Assembly: GCA_003279445.1 (NCBI GenBank) | Contig: QCHT01000001.1 | Span: forward strand, 212,514-276,513 | Length of the DNA: 64,000 nucleotides | Source: Prochlorococcus sp. AG-402-G10 | GTDB taxonomy: Bacteria; Cyanobacteriota; Cyanobacteriia; PCC-6307; Cyanobiaceae | Direction of reading: 5' to 3' | Part shown: piece by piece, positions 42,271 through 53,532 of the stretch | Numbering within the stretch: the stretch's first letter is position 1 | How the letters are laid out: each line of letters opens with the position of its first letter | Position numbers and translations under genes: made by a program | The notes under the pieces: generated by a model | What the model was told of the DNA's origin: nothing | Database searches by the model: none | What the model saw: only the letters and a program-made list of their open reading frames with translations

Positions 42271-44193
42271 TTAGTTATTGAAATATGACCAAATAATATT
42301 TGCTAATTCATTTCCTAGGCCTTCAACTTTTGAAAGCTGATCTTTAGATGCCATTCTGATAGCTTGCATAGATTGGAAATGTTCTAATAATACTTTTATC
42401 CTTTTAGGCCCTACTCCAGGGATTTCAGAAAGTTCTGATCTTCTGATCCCTTTGGATCTACGATCTCGATGAAAGGAAATCGCGAACCTATGAGCTTCAT
42501 CTCGAAGTCTTCTCAAAAGCAACAGGCCTGTATCTTCTTTAGATGAAGAGATAGCCTTACTTTGGCCAGGGACAAACAATTCTTCTCTCTTTTTAGCAAG
42601 AGAGCATAGGCGTATATCATTTTCAAGATTTAACTCTGAGAGCGCTTTTAAAGCAGAGTTAAGTTGACCTTTTCCTCCATCAATCATTACTAAGTCCGGA
42701 AAATCCTGAACTATCAGCGGATCAAATACTGAAGCCTTGTGATTCATTAAGTCTGAAATTAATATCCCCTCTTTCTTATAATTAGACAACCGTCTAAATC
42801 TTCTTTTTATAACTTCACCTATTGCCAAATAATCATCATTATAGCCAACCTTTATTGCTTCTGACTTAATTTTATATTTTCTATAATGGTGCCTAGCGGG
42901 TAACCCATCTACAAAAACAACTTGTGATCCTACAGCATCACTACCTTGAATATGGCTTATATCGTAACCTTCTATTCTTCTTGGCTTTCTAGGCAAATCT
43001 AAAAGTATAGACAGTTCATCAAGGGATTCAGAGGCTTTTTCAATTCCTTGAGATAGCCTCTTAAGCTCTACTTCTGCATTTTTCTTAACTAAATCAACTA
43101 GTCTCGCCTTAATATTTCGCTTTGGTGTGTACAACCTAACTTTATTTGCTTTTAATTCGCTAAGCCATTCTTCTATTAAATGTATATGATCAAAAGAAGT
43201 TTCTATAATAATTTCCGAGGGTATCTCTACTGGATCAATCTCACTATAATGCTCTTCTATTACACGCCTGATAACATTACTAGGGCTATGGTTGGAGGTA
43301 TCCGCAGAAAATGCTAATCTTCCAATTATTTTGCCAGACCTTATTTGAAAAAGCTGTACACATGTAATTATTTCATTGCTAGCAAATGCTATAATATCTC
43401 TATTAATAGAAGAGTCGGGGTCAGTAATTTTCTGTGATTCGTTAAGTTTATTTAATCCCTCAATCTGTAGCTTTACCTCATTGGCCTTTTCATATTCTAA
43501 TTTTGATGAGTAAGCTAACATCCTAGAATGAAGTATAGAATTAAGTTCTTCTGTCCTTCCTTGAAAGATCATAGATATACGTTTAATTGTTTCCCTATAG
43601 TCTTCTACACTTACAAGCTCCTGGCATACTCCAGGGCACTTGCCTATTGAATAATTAAGGCAAGTCTTATCTTTGTACAAAGGTCTTAAGCGCTGTCTAA
43701 TTGGAAAGACTTTTTTTATGACATTTAATGTATTTCGAAGGAGAGTGACATCTACATAAGGTCCGTAATATCGATCCTTTATATGCCTATTACGCCTTCT
43801 TCTTGTAATAAATATTCTAGGGTAACTATCACTCCATGTAATACATAAATAAGGATATTTTTTATCATCTTTTAGCAGGATATTATAGTAAGGTTTATTT
43901 TTTTTTATTAAATTAGACTCTAATGTAAGTGCTTCATTTTCGTTGTCAGTAATAATATATTCTATATCAAATATTTGCCTCACCATAAGAGATATTCTTG
44001 GTGATAATCCAGATTTTTGTCTAAAGTACGAGCTTACCCTGCTTCTTAGGCTTTTAGATTTACCTATATATAGTATTCTTTCATAATTATCCTTCATTAT
44101 ATAGCAACCTGGCAAAGCAGGAATTAAACTAATAATCCTTTTAACCCCATCCTTATCTTCTATAAGTGATATTTTGGCTCTATTTAAAGACAA
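42271..44193 (-). CDS. uvrC: UvrABC excinuclease subunit C
   Basis: UvrC makes both incisions around bulky DNA lesions in nucleotide-excision repair. The 640-residue protein starts with a GIY-YIG endonuclease domain ([20 protein letters not shown]), followed by a Cys-rich region ([16 protein letters not shown]), a UVR motif, an RNase H-like endonuclease domain ([20 protein letters not shown] and [19 protein letters not shown]) and C-terminal helix-hairpin-helix motifs ([32 protein letters not shown]). All parts are present. It follows the flavin-reductase-like gene after 7 bases, so they may be co-transcribed. Confidence 0.96.
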   Translation of the reverse strand: MSLNRAKISLIEDKDGVKRIISLIPALPGCYIMKDNYERILYIGKSKSLRSRVSSYFRQKSGLSPRISLMVRQIFDIEYIITDNENEALTLESNLIKKNKPYYNILLKDDKKYPYLCITWSDSYPRIFITRRRRNRHIKDRYYGPYVDVTLLRNTLNVIKKVFPIRQRLRPLYKDKTCLNYSIGKCPGVCQELVSVEDYRETIKRISMIFQGRTEELNSILHSRMLAYSSKLEYEKANEVKLQIEGLNKLNESQKITDPDSSINRDIIAFASNEIITCVQLFQIRSGKIIGRLAFSADTSNHSPSNVIRRVIEEHYSEIDPVEIPSEIIIETSFDHIHLIEEWLSELKANKVRLYTPKRNIKARLVDLVKKNAEVELKRLSQGIEKASESLDELSILLDLPRKPRRIEGYDISHIQGSDAVGSQVVFVDGLPARHHYRKYKIKSEAIKVGYNDDYLAIGEVIKRRFRRLSNYKKEGILISDLMNHKASVFDPLIVQDFPDLVMIDGGKGQLNSALKALSELNLENDIRLCSLAKKREELFVPGQSKAISSSKEDTGLLLLRRLRDEAHRFAISFHRDRRSKGIRRSELSEIPGVGPKRIKVLLEHFQSMQAIRMASKDQLSKVEGLGNELANIIWSYFNN

Positions 44194-44200
44194 AGTTAAA

Positions 44201-44683
44201 TTAGCCTCCGTAGCTCCATCCTGTTTCGGATAAAATTAGTGGATTGGTATCGTTATGGACAACAGCTGAAACCACTTCGGCAACAAAAACAGTATGGTCA
44301 CCATGCTCAATTGAATTGATAACATTACATTCGAGACCACCTATACCATCCTCCAAAACTGGGAGACCGTTCTCACCAAAAGTATAAACTGTTGATTCGA
44401 ATCGACCACCAAGCCCTTTCTGCGGTTTAAAGAATATGGCTGCAAGTTCTTTTTGATCTGATCTAAGTAGGTTGAGGCAAAATTTCTTAGTACGATTTAT
44501 TATTCCATGACTGGAACCATCTGCCCTTACAGCCATGACAACTAAAGGTGGAACAAAGGAGCCTTGTGTTACCCAACTTGCTGTAAAACCGTTGATTTCG
44601 TCACCTTCACGAACAGTGCAAATAAATAATCCGTGAGGTATCTTTCTGAGAAGAGTCTTTTTTGCTTCTAAATTAAGTTCCAT
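44201..44683 (-). CDS. flavin reductase-like FMN-binding protein
   Basis: The 160-residue protein fits the flavin reductase/FMN-binding split-barrel family: [60 protein letters not shown] and [16 protein letters not shown]. Such proteins reduce FMN with NAD(P)H or form the C-terminal module of flavodiiron proteins in cyanobacteria. As a stand-alone domain it could support another oxidoreductase. Its ATG is at 44681-44683 and it precedes uvrC by 7 bases. The exact role is unknown. Confidence 0.82.
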   Translation of the reverse strand: MELNLEAKKTLLRKIPHGLFICTVREGDEINGFTASWVTQGSFVPPLVVMAVRADGSSHGIINRTKKFCLNLLRSDQKELAAIFFKPQKGLGGRFESTVYTFGENGLPVLEDGIGGLECNVINSIEHGDHTVFVAEVVSAVVHNDTNPLILSETGWSYGG

Positions 44684-44750
44684 GGAATGCCATTAAGTAT
44701 CCTAACTTTAATCACTTAATCAAAAATATGATCAAACTAGGAAGTAAATT

Positions 44751-45236
44751 ATGAAAGTTCTCTACCCTGGTAGTTTCGATCCACTAACATTTGGTCATCT
44801 TGATCTAATCAAACGCGCCATTGATTCCTTTGGGGAAGTAATTATAGCTGTTCTTGAGAATCCAACAAAAAACTCAACCTTTACTGTAAATAGAAGGCTT
44901 GAACAAATAAAGCAAGCAACAAATCAATTAAGCAAAATTGAGATAATTTCGTACAAAGGCTTAACTGTGGATTGCGCTAAAAAGTTTCAAGTGGATTTAA
45001 TATTACGTGGCCTAAGAGCAATGAGTGACTTTGAATACGAGCTACAAATTGCTCATACAAATAGATCGATAGACGCCTCAATAGAAACTATTTTCCTTGC
45101 TTCAGAGGCACATCATAGCTTTTTAAGCAGTTCTGTAGTAAAAGAGGTAGCTATGTTTGGCGGGAATGTTGACCATATGGTTCCTAACTTGATAGCAAAT
45201 GATCTTTATGAAATGTTCGATATTAAATATAGCTAA
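44751..45236 (+). CDS. coaD: pantetheine-phosphate adenylyltransferase
   Basis: CoaD joins ATP to 4'-phosphopantetheine, the penultimate step of coenzyme A synthesis. The 161 residues show the nucleotidyltransferase T/HXGH motif as [19 protein letters not shown] and the ISSS-like nucleotide site as [40 protein letters not shown] is also characteristic. Length is standard. The ATG at 44751 lies 67 bases from the divergent flavin-reductase-like gene. It overlaps the dacB 3' end by 4 bases, tail to tail. Confidence 0.96.
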   Translation: MKVLYPGSFDPLTFGHLDLIKRAIDSFGEVIIAVLENPTKNSTFTVNRRLEQIKQATNQLSKIEIISYKGLTVDCAKKFQVDLILRGLRAMSDFEYELQIAHTNRSIDASIETIFLASEAHHSFLSSSVVKEVAMFGGNVDHMVPNLIANDLYEMFDIKYS

Positions 45237-46492
45237 CTACAATTATCTTCAGAACCTATAACTGAGAGTATATTACTAAATATATTATGATCTAAGATCG
45301 TATTATTTTGAATAATGCTAACTATTCTTTTACTTGAAGGAGTATATAGATAGCCAGATAGGGAACGTACACCATTTAAAGTTCCTGATTTACCGTGAAA
45401 CCTGATTGCTGAATTATGCATATCATATTGATTGCGCAATGTACCACGTTTTCCAATTATAGACATTGAAGAAATGTAATATTTGCTATAACGATGCTTA
45501 TCCATAAAAGCTAGAATATGAGATAGTGCTTTTGTAGTAGTTCTATTATCCCTAGACAAACCACTACCATCTGCAAAATTGAATTGCTCCTTATCAACTC
45601 CTATAGATTCTACCCATTTAGTAAGCTTTTGAGTAGCAATTTTATTGTTCCAACTATTAGAAGCATTGCGTAAAAGTATCTCGCTGGTAAAGTTATGGCT
45701 TTCTGAATTAGCTAAGTTTATCAACATATATAGAGGTGCTGAAGGTATGTTTAAGAGTAGTTTTCGATTTAATCCTTGATTAAAGGATTCTTGTGATTTT
45801 GTTATAATATCAACATTGATATTATTATTGAGCAGAATAGAAGAAGAGAAGGATTTAAATCTAAGTAAGGGGTTTTGCATTGCTAAATCTTCTGCATTAC
45901 CATTTAACGCTAAACGAGTAATTGGTGCTCCATAATCTTCTTTTCTATCTTGGATAGACCATGTTTCCGGCCACCATAAATTTTGCGGTTCTTCATATAA
46001 GATAAATGAACTACTTGGATATGATAAAAAACGGTTACTCTTAATTTCCACAGCAAATCTTCTTATATGCTTAATGCTTATATCCGGATCTCCACTTCCT
46101 GTTATCTCATAATATCCATTTGAATTCTTATATATGTGGGTCTCTAGTCTATAACGAGGCCCCTTTTTATGCAGAGCATATGCTGATGAATATAGCTTTT
46201 GATTCGAGGCTGGTATAAATAACTTTGTACCATTAATATCTGATATAATATTATGATTGGAGTCTAATATACTTATTGCTATATTCTCATTATATTTGCC
46301 TATTAAATTAATTAATTTATCTTGAAGAGATGAGCAAATTTTAATTCGCGAATTTGGCTTATTAAAAATAGAGTGAAGGTCAGTATATCTGGAATTTAGT
46401 AATAAAAATAGAGGCTTAAGGTTATTCTTTTTTACTATTAATATTAGTATAATAATATAAATAATATAATAAACTAAGTTCCTAGTTTTCAT
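45233..46492 (-). CDS. dacB: D-alanyl-D-alanine carboxypeptidase / endopeptidase (PBP4, peptidase S13)
   Basis: This low-molecular-weight penicillin-binding protein trims or cleaves peptide cross-links in peptidoglycan in the periplasm. The 419-residue protein starts with a basic and hydrophobic segment ([15 protein letters not shown]), a likely signal anchor. The active-site motifs are [11 protein letters not shown] (SXXK), DGSGLSRDN (SXN) and HGKSGTLNG (KTG), in the order expected for S13. It is very AT-rich. It follows the DUF1995 gene by 15 bases in a run of minus-strand genes starting with dapF. Confidence 0.9.
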   Translation of the reverse strand: MKTRNLVYYIIYIIILILIVKKNNLKPLFLLLNSRYTDLHSIFNKPNSRIKICSSLQDKLINLIGKYNENIAISILDSNHNIISDINGTKLFIPASNQKLYSSAYALHKKGPRYRLETHIYKNSNGYYEITGSGDPDISIKHIRRFAVEIKSNRFLSYPSSSFILYEEPQNLWWPETWSIQDRKEDYGAPITRLALNGNAEDLAMQNPLLRFKSFSSSILLNNNINVDIITKSQESFNQGLNRKLLLNIPSAPLYMLINLANSESHNFTSEILLRNASNSWNNKIATQKLTKWVESIGVDKEQFNFADGSGLSRDNRTTTKALSHILAFMDKHRYSKYYISSMSIIGKRGTLRNQYDMHNSAIRFHGKSGTLNGVRSLSGYLYTPSSKRIVSIIQNNTILDHNIFSNILSVIGSEDNCS

Positions 46493-46507
46493 AAATAGCT
46501 GTAAATA

Positions 46508-47143
46508 TTAGTTTAGAACTAAATCTAATAAATCATTAGCAGGATATTTAGAATAGGCATCCTTATAAATATAACCATCTCTTGTATATTTAAAGACTTT
46601 CCATTCTGAAGGATAACTACGATAGATTACTCCCTTCGGGAGTGGCTCTAACCAAAAAATATATTCCCAGGATCTTATGAATCTTACCCTCCTTTCTCTA
46701 CCAACAAGGCCCACTCCAATAGATGTCTCTTCTAATTTTCCATTGATCATCAGGATTTCATTATCATTATTAATTGACATATCCTCAAACAGGTCAAAGT
46801 CATATGGTTGGGGAGATACTGCTATAATTAGTGTCTCTAAATCTAACTTCTGAGTCGATATTAGGTCCTTAAATGTGAAAATTCTATCACTTAAATTGGG
46901 GTAGTCCCTTTTAGCAAGGGCAGAACTACCTACATCAGAATATGCTATACAACTTTTTATCGATGCAGAATCTAATCGTTCTATAAGTCGGAATATAATA
47001 GGGTCTATTTTTAAGCCCTCAAACTTCAAATTGACTGCTAATCGACGAAATGAATTACTTTTTTTGCATGTAAGTAATGATTGCCATAATGCGTCCTCAC
47101 ACTGCAATAAATCAGAAGGTAAGACTAAATATTCTGAGGACAT
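46508..47143 (-). CDS. DUF1995-family protein (LPA3-like)
   Basis: The 211-residue soluble protein has the DUF1995 pattern: RLAVNLKFEGLKIDPIIFRL, LIIAVSPQPYDFD, ERRVRFIRSWEYIFWLEPLP and the C-terminal YPSEWKVFKYTRDGYIY. Plant relatives include LPA3, an assembly factor for photosystem II, which suggests a photosynthesis-related role here. The protein has no membrane segment. It begins 2 bases after the cysteine desulfurase gene ends and precedes dacB by 15 bases, in a dapF-desulfurase-DUF1995-dacB run. The family link is from memory. Confidence 0.75.
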   Translation of the reverse strand: MSSEYLVLPSDLLQCEDALWQSLLTCKKSNSFRRLAVNLKFEGLKIDPIIFRLIERLDSASIKSCIAYSDVGSSALAKRDYPNLSDRIFTFKDLISTQKLDLETLIIAVSPQPYDFDLFEDMSINNDNEILMINGKLEETSIGVGLVGRERRVRFIRSWEYIFWLEPLPKGVIYRSYPSEWKVFKYTRDGYIYKDAYSKYPANDLLDLVLN

Positions 47144-47145
47144 TA

Positions 47146-48333
47146 TTAGGTAAGTGCGATTTTCTCTATAGATTTAGAGATAGTATTAGTAATATAATCA
47201 TAATCTAAATCTGTCAGCCAGGTTCCCAAGCTAATACGTAAGCCTGATTGAATTAATTTTTTGTCGATTTTTATTGCCTCCAATACACTACTAGAGTTAT
47301 TTTTAAGTGAAGAACAAGCACTCCCACTGCTTACAAAAATTCCATAATTAGAAAGTTCTCGAACCAACATTCTTCCAGAGATAGGTATATTATTCTTAGA
47401 GCATACAATAAGTGAGATTAAATTTGGTAATCTATTTTCAGGATGACCTGTAAGTGAAATACCTTTTATATTTAATAAATGTGATAACAGGGTGCTAGTT
47501 AGTGATGAGGTTTTAGTAAAAGGAAATTTCATTTGATTATTAATTATATCAATATGAAATGAAATTTGTTGAAGAGCAATTGCCATTCCATGGGCTAATG
47601 AAACTGATTGAGTCCCTGACCTAAGTCCATACTCCTGACCTCCTCCACCCTGGATAGGGCTTATTAATTCTAGGTATTGTTTATCAAGGAGAAGAAACCC
47701 TATTCCTTTTGGTCCTCTAAATTTGTGAGCGGATGCTGAAAGTGCACTTATTTCTAGTTGACTAAAGTCAAATAAACCTTGCGATATGACCTGAGTCGCA
47801 TCAGTATGAAAAAATATTTTTCTCTTCTTGCATTCATTAGCAATAATATTAATTGGTTGAAGAGTACCAATCTCATTTTGCCCCCAAATTAATGATACTA
47901 ATTTTGTTGGCGGTGATAAAAGTTCATCCAAGAGATCAATGTCAATCAATCCTTGGTTATCAACAGGCCAATGTTGGGTAGTCCAGCCATTTTTTTTTAA
48001 GGAATTTGCTACAGACTGGATGGAAGGGTGCTCAACAGAACTAATAATCAATCTGCCTGGGGAAAGTGAGCCTGCGTATCCCTGTAATGCCAAATTAGAG
48101 GATTCAGTTGCTCCAGATGTAATTAATACCTGTTCTGGTAATACGTTAAAGCTCTTAGCTATTAAGTTACGACTTCTTTCTAATATATCTAAAGCCTGTA
48201 TACCTAGTGCATGTAAACTTGAAGGGTTAGCCCAGTGATTTCTTTCTATTTTTAGGACCTCACGTATAACCTTTTCATGAGGGGGACAAGTTGATGATGC
48301 GTCTAAATAAATAATATCTTTTAATGATCTCAT
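47146..48333 (-). CDS. cysteine desulfurase (NifS/IscS family)
   Basis: The enzyme takes sulfur from cysteine for Fe-S clusters and thio-cofactors. The 395-residue PLP protein has the cofactor lysine Lys204 in LSASAHKFRGPKGIGFL, the HTDATQVISQG strand and the active-site Cys340 in FVSSGSACSSLKNNSSS. The short stretch around the catalytic Cys suggests a group I (NifS/IscS) enzyme rather than SufS. Typical length. The gap to dapF upstream is 1 base and to DUF1995 downstream 2 bases, so a tight operon is likely. Confidence 0.92.
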   Translation of the reverse strand: MRSLKDIIYLDASSTCPPHEKVIREVLKIERNHWANPSSLHALGIQALDILERSRNLIAKSFNVLPEQVLITSGATESSNLALQGYAGSLSPGRLIISSVEHPSIQSVANSLKKNGWTTQHWPVDNQGLIDIDLLDELLSPPTKLVSLIWGQNEIGTLQPINIIANECKKRKIFFHTDATQVISQGLFDFSQLEISALSASAHKFRGPKGIGFLLLDKQYLELISPIQGGGGQEYGLRSGTQSVSLAHGMAIALQQISFHIDIINNQMKFPFTKTSSLTSTLLSHLLNIKGISLTGHPENRLPNLISLIVCSKNNIPISGRMLVRELSNYGIFVSSGSACSSLKNNSSSVLEAIKIDKKLIQSGLRISLGTWLTDLDYDYITNTISKSIEKIALT

Positions 48334-48334
48334 C

Positions 48335-49210
48335 TCAACTGTATAACTCTATCTCTATATTTCCACTATAAACAAACTTTGCAGGACCACTCATAAAAAT
48401 AGAAGCATCATGTGATGGCCAATTAATATCTAGAGAACCGCCTGGAAGTTGAATCTCTGCTTCTTTATTACATAAATTCAACCTAGATGTAACAGCTAAG
48501 ACAGCACATGCCCCAGTACCACAAGCAAGGGTAGCTCCACAACTCCTTTCCCATACTTTTATTCTCAATTTAGCTCTATTGATAATTTCGACAAAATGAA
48601 CATTTATTTTATTTGGGAAAAGGGAATGATTTTCTAATTGCCTGCCCCATGATTCAAATTGTATCGATTCTAAGTTATCGACATATGTAATAGCATGTGG
48701 ATTTCCCATACTTGCTGCATATACTTTTAAAGTTGTGCCACCAAGAACAACTTCTCCAGATGCTAGATTATTACTATCTAATTTTAAATTAGTTGGTATT
48801 TCTGATGGTATAAAGTTAGGAGTTCCCATATCAATTTTAACGTTATCGGAGGTAGAAAAAGAGGCCTTTATATTTCCAGCTAGCGTCTGAATAATACAAT
48901 TATCAGATACTTCCTTGTCGCTTTGATCTTTAATATAATTAGCTAGACATCTTATTCCATTGCCACACATTTCTGCAATTGTACCGTCAGAATTAAATAT
49001 TTCCATTCGAGCATCTGCACCATTATTCGAATCCATTAGCAATATCAATCCATCGGCACCTACACCAAAGTGCCGATCACATATATTGCTAACTATTTTT
49101 TTATTGGAGACAATTAGAGATTGATATAGGTCAGTAGCACGAGAGTCAATTATGATAAAATCATTACCTATGCCTTGATATTTTGAGAAGTTTATGGATT
49201 TCATATCCAA
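48335..49210 (-). CDS. dapF: diaminopimelate epimerase
   Basis: DapF converts LL- to meso-diaminopimelate, used for lysine and peptidoglycan. The 291-residue protein has the two catalytic cysteines in FNSDGTIAEMCGNGIRCLA and RSCGATLACGTGACAVLAV. The start SINFSKYQGIGNDFIIIDSR is the family N-terminus. Length is standard. The ATG at 49208-49210 heads the run dapF, cysteine desulfurase, DUF1995 and dacB; dapF and dacB both concern the cell wall. It is divergent from leuS. Confidence 0.96.
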   Translation of the reverse strand: MDMKSINFSKYQGIGNDFIIIDSRATDLYQSLIVSNKKIVSNICDRHFGVGADGLILLMDSNNGADARMEIFNSDGTIAEMCGNGIRCLANYIKDQSDKEVSDNCIIQTLAGNIKASFSTSDNVKIDMGTPNFIPSEIPTNLKLDSNNLASGEVVLGGTTLKVYAASMGNPHAITYVDNLESIQFESWGRQLENHSLFPNKINVHFVEIINRAKLRIKVWERSCGATLACGTGACAVLAVTSRLNLCNKEAEIQLPGGSLDINWPSHDASIFMSGPAKFVYSGNIEIELYS

Positions 49211-49321
49211 TATATCTATAGCTTTTAATATAACAGCAAGAGTCTATGGATTATTTAAAATTAATAAATACCTTACTAGTAAGATTGGAGTATAAGCATT
49301 ACTATACTTAATAAAACATAA

Positions 49322-51925
49322 GTGACATCAGAACCCCAACCTCAGATTTCTCTTGAATCTTCCTTTAATAGCTACAAGGCTGTTGAAATTGAGCATAAGT
49401 GGCAAGAGCACTGGAAAAAATCAAATTTATATAAAACAAAGCAGCCTATCGCCAATCAAAAGACTTTTTATGCTCTATCTATGTTCCCTTATCCGTCAGG
49501 GTCCCTACATATGGGCCATGTACGTAATTATGTAATAACAGATGTTATAGCAAGGCTTCATCGAATGAAAGGAGAAGCCGTTTTGCATCCAATGGGTTGG
49601 GATGCATTTGGCTTACCAGCTGAGAATGCAGCAAGAGAAAGGGGAATTGAAGCTAATACTTGGACAAATACAAATATAGATCAAATGAGGACACAACTTA
49701 AAAGGCTTGGACTATCAATAGATTGGGATAAAGAGATAAGGACATGTCATGAAGATTACTATAAGTGGACACAATATATTTTCCTAGAATTATTTAAAGC
49801 AGGCCTTGCTTATCAAAAATCTGCAACAGTTAATTGGGACCCAATTGATAAAACTGTTTTAGCGAATGAACAAGTAGACTCAAATGGAAGATCGTGGAGA
49901 TCTGGGGCAAAAGTAGAAAAAAGAAAATTAAAACAATGGTTTCTTAAAATAACGGATTATGCTGAGGAACTTTTACAAGATTTAAATAAATTAAAGGGGT
50001 GGCCAGAAAATGTCAAATTAATGCAAGAAAATTGGATTGGAAAATCTATAGGAGCTGAAATTGACTTTTTAATTAAAGATTCAAACCTTAATCAAAAAAT
50101 TAAAATTTTCACCACAAGAGCAGATACGCTTTTTGGAGCTAATTACATTGTTATTTCACCTGATCATTCAATTATTGATGATATTATAGATGTAAAATAT
50201 AAGCAAAATCTAGAAGATTTTAGAGAAAGTATTAATAACCTTAGTGACCAAGATAGAACCTCTGAAACAAAAACTAAGACTGGTATCTATATAGGGAGAG
50301 AAGCCATAAACCCTGTTACTGGAAAAGTAATACCTATTTGGGTAGGAGATTATGTCTTGTCAACTTATGCTACTGGAGCTGTAATGGGAGTACCAGCTCA
50401 TGACGATAGAGACTACGGGTTTGCCACTAAGTATTCACTTCCAATTACATATGTAATACAAGATTCCAAAGTCAGTTCAAATGACCAATTAAAAAAAGCT
50501 TATACACAAAAAGGTATTTTAATAAATTCAGGAAATTTCACAGGCTTAGATTCAGATGTAGCTAAAAGTAAAATTATCGAATTAGGAGAGAAAAAAGGCT
50601 GGGCCAATAGAAAGGTAAGTTATAAATTACGTGATTGGTTAATTTCAAGGCAAAGATTTTGGGGCTGTCCAATACCTGTAATTCACTGCAATTCATGTGG
50701 TGTTTTAGGTGTTGAAAAAGAATCATTACCAATTAAATTAGTTACTCCGAATAATGATAAATCGAATCTAAAAAATAAAGCTGATAAAATTATTTGTCCA
50801 AAATGTAAACAGCCTGCTACACCCGAGACTGATACAATGGACACCTTCATGTGTTCTTCATGGTATTTTCTTAGATATGTTGATAATAAAAACACAAATA
50901 AACCATTTAGCTCTGAGTTAATCGACAAATGGTTGCCAGTCGACCAATATGTCGGTGGAATTGAGCATGCCATTCTTCATTTGCTATATTCAAGATTCCT
51001 TGTCAAGGCTCTTAAAAGCACAAAATTAATTAATATAGATGAGCCATTTAATAACCTTCTAACGCAGGGTATGGTACAAGGTCTCACTTTTAGAAATAAA
51101 ATTACGCATAAATATGTAGCCTCAAAATTAATCAAGGACCCGCTTAATCCTATTGATCCAGATACAGGAGAACATCTCGATATACTATATGAAAAGATGT
51201 CTAAATCAAAGTATAATGGAGTAGAGCCCTCAGAAGTTATTAATAAATATGGAGCTGATACAGCAAGATTATTTATATTATTTAAAGCTCCTCCTGAAAA
51301 GGACTTAGAATGGAATGAATCAGATGTTGAAGGACAATTTAGATTTATAAATAGAATATGGAGAATATTTTCAGATACTAGTTCTAATTTTGAATTAAAA
51401 TATGTATCCCCATCATTTAAACCTAAGAATCTTTCTAAGGATGATAAGGAATTAAGAAGAGTAATTCACAAAACAATTAAAGAAGTAACACAGGACCTGG
51501 AACTAAATTCACAATTTAATACAGCAATCTCAGAATTAATGATACTACTAAATGCTATATATGAATATAAGGATAAATGCAATCCAGTGATAATAAATCA
51601 AAGTTTGACAGCATTGACAATTCTAATTGCTCCATTTGCTCCACATTTGTCGGAGGAATTATGGGAATTGCTTGGGAAGGATAATAGCATTCATGATCAA
51701 TCTTGGCTGAAATTTGATCCTTCAGTATTAATTGAAGAGGAATATAAGTTAATTATTCAGGTAAATGGAAAAGTCAGAGGATTTATAATGGTCCCAAGTA
51801 ACTATAATGAAGCGCAAATAAAGCAAAGCTCGCTAAATAGTCAAGTTGCTAAAAAGTGGTTAAATGGTAGAGACGCTAAAAGACTAATAATTATTAAAGG
51901 TAAACTTATAAATATTGTGGTTTAG
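49322..51925 (+). CDS. leuS: leucyl-tRNA synthetase
   Basis: This class I synthetase charges tRNA-Leu. The 867 residues contain the HIGH motif as YPSGSLHMGHVRNYVITD, the editing (CP1) domain (about 230-430, GVPAHDDRDYGFATKYSLP), a zinc-like insert (HCNSCGVLGVE with CPKCKQPATPETD), and the KMSKS motif as EKMSKSKYNGVEPS. The anticodon and C-terminal domains follow. The start is a GTG at 49322-49324 (MTSEPQPQISLES). Its 3' end overlaps pgi by 4 bases, tail to tail. Confidence 0.97.
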   Translation: MTSEPQPQISLESSFNSYKAVEIEHKWQEHWKKSNLYKTKQPIANQKTFYALSMFPYPSGSLHMGHVRNYVITDVIARLHRMKGEAVLHPMGWDAFGLPAENAARERGIEANTWTNTNIDQMRTQLKRLGLSIDWDKEIRTCHEDYYKWTQYIFLELFKAGLAYQKSATVNWDPIDKTVLANEQVDSNGRSWRSGAKVEKRKLKQWFLKITDYAEELLQDLNKLKGWPENVKLMQENWIGKSIGAEIDFLIKDSNLNQKIKIFTTRADTLFGANYIVISPDHSIIDDIIDVKYKQNLEDFRESINNLSDQDRTSETKTKTGIYIGREAINPVTGKVIPIWVGDYVLSTYATGAVMGVPAHDDRDYGFATKYSLPITYVIQDSKVSSNDQLKKAYTQKGILINSGNFTGLDSDVAKSKIIELGEKKGWANRKVSYKLRDWLISRQRFWGCPIPVIHCNSCGVLGVEKESLPIKLVTPNNDKSNLKNKADKIICPKCKQPATPETDTMDTFMCSSWYFLRYVDNKNTNKPFSSELIDKWLPVDQYVGGIEHAILHLLYSRFLVKALKSTKLINIDEPFNNLLTQGMVQGLTFRNKITHKYVASKLIKDPLNPIDPDTGEHLDILYEKMSKSKYNGVEPSEVINKYGADTARLFILFKAPPEKDLEWNESDVEGQFRFINRIWRIFSDTSSNFELKYVSPSFKPKNLSKDDKELRRVIHKTIKEVTQDLELNSQFNTAISELMILLNAIYEYKDKCNPVIINQSLTALTILIAPFAPHLSEELWELLGKDNSIHDQSWLKFDPSVLIEEEYKLIIQVNGKVRGFIMVPSNYNEAQIKQSSLNSQVAKKWLNGRDAKRLIIIKGKLINIVV

Positions 51926-53532
51926 TTAATCTTTAGTATTAACAATGATTTTGGTTTTGACCAATCGCCAACTATTTTAAAGTCAGAATTATTAGAAATA
52001 AGATGCCTTAATATTATGAAAATTGATTCAGATGATGAGTTTGGAATTAATTTTTGTATTTCATCAATTGAATATTTTTTTTTGCTTTCTAGTATTAATT
52101 CAATTTTAGATTGCAATTCCAATATATTTGATGCTGCTTTTTTACCAGCCTCAACGCCAGGTTGATGATATGCATTAATATTTATTAATTCTGCATATAG
52201 TCCAACGGCTCTCTCAAATAAAGCAATTAATGACCCTAGTGAATAAGCATTAAACTTTCTCAATGTAATAGTAAGACTTTGCCTATCATTCTCAGATAAA
52301 GCTAATCTTGTACCTTGTAGAAAACCAGACAAGTAGTCACCAGGCGCCTTCTTGTTGATTTTAGGAACATGGCTATTATCTTCGAGGATTTCAATAAACG
52401 AAACAAAGAAATTATCTAATCCATCTCTTAATTGCTGGACATAAGCATGTTGGTCAGTTGATCCTTTATTGCCATAAACGGCTAGCCCTTGATTAACTGT
52501 ATTTGCTTCCCTATCGAGTTCCTTACCAAGCGATTCCATAACTAACTGTTGAAGATACTTACTAAAAACCTCTAAACTATCTTGATATGGTAGGACAACC
52601 ATGTCCCTTCTCCCCTTACCCTGACCAGAAAAAAACCAAGAGGCTGATAACATTGCAGCCGGATTAATTCTCAAATCTCTTCTACGTGTTATTTCATCCA
52701 TTCTTTTTGCACCGTTAAGAAAATCGTCACCACTACTACCAATTAAACAAAGTGGAAGAAGGCCTACTGCCCCAGTAATACTTGTTCTGCCACCAACCCA
52801 ATCAGGTAGATCAAATCTATTAAGCCAATTCTCAGAAGAAGCTTTTTTGTCTAGAGCACTATTTGACATAGTTATAGCTACTGCTCTCGATGCCCAGTCA
52901 TATCCATGTGAAGTTAGGAAATTCTTAGTTTGATCCATTGCGATTTGTGGTTCTGGCGTACCACCTGACTTACTAACGACAACAAATAATGTTGTTTCTA
53001 ACTTATCTTTTAAAGAATCTAACTTCTGATAAATTCCATTTGGATCTACATTGTCCAGAAAAGTAAAATTTAAGCCTTTGCCTTTTAATTGCAATGCATT
53101 GACCAAAAGAAGGGGCCCTAAACCACTTCCGCCAATGCCAATCCAAAGAACATCAGTAAAATTACTACCATTATCAGTCTTCAAGGCTCCACTTAGAATC
53201 GCCTCACCAAAGTTTTTTATTTTATTCTTTTCATTCGAGATCGAATCAGTGATTTTTTTTGAAGGGGCAAGAGAAGGATCTCTAAGCCAATAATGGCCCA
53301 CTTGCCTATTCTCATCTAGATTTGCAATTGCTCCATTTTCTAAATCTTGCATTGAGGATAAGGCTTCTTCAAAAGGGTTCTTAAGGCTTTCAAAATCCGA
53401 CGCAGATAAGGACATTCTGCTGATATCAAGCCAAAAACCTATCTCGTTATCAAAAAAAAGAAGTTCGCAAAAGCGATTCCATTGATTTTGTGAATTGTTC
53501 TTCTCGAAATCTGGGAAATTCATATATGTCAT
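51922..53532 (-). CDS. pgi: glucose-6-phosphate isomerase
   Basis: Pgi interconverts glucose-6-phosphate and fructose-6-phosphate in central carbon metabolism. The 536-residue protein has two SIS domains with VLWIGIGGSGLGPLLLVNAL, VVVSKSGGTPEPQIAMDQTK and SITGAVGLLPLCLIG. The family signature residues lie in MESLGKELDREANTVNQG, and the C-terminal part has YHQPGVEAGKKAASNIL. Length and motifs are normal for cyanobacteria. The start (ATG 53530-53532) is divergent from purN, with about 180 bases between them. Confidence 0.95.
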   Translation of the reverse strand: MTYMNFPDFEKNNSQNQWNRFCELLFFDNEIGFWLDISRMSLSASDFESLKNPFEEALSSMQDLENGAIANLDENRQVGHYWLRDPSLAPSKKITDSISNEKNKIKNFGEAILSGALKTDNGSNFTDVLWIGIGGSGLGPLLLVNALQLKGKGLNFTFLDNVDPNGIYQKLDSLKDKLETTLFVVVSKSGGTPEPQIAMDQTKNFLTSHGYDWASRAVAITMSNSALDKKASSENWLNRFDLPDWVGGRTSITGAVGLLPLCLIGSSGDDFLNGAKRMDEITRRRDLRINPAAMLSASWFFSGQGKGRRDMVVLPYQDSLEVFSKYLQQLVMESLGKELDREANTVNQGLAVYGNKGSTDQHAYVQQLRDGLDNFFVSFIEILEDNSHVPKINKKAPGDYLSGFLQGTRLALSENDRQSLTITLRKFNAYSLGSLIALFERAVGLYAELININAYHQPGVEAGKKAASNILELQSKIELILESKKKYSIDEIQKLIPNSSSESIFIILRHLISNNSDFKIVGDWSKPKSLLILKIN

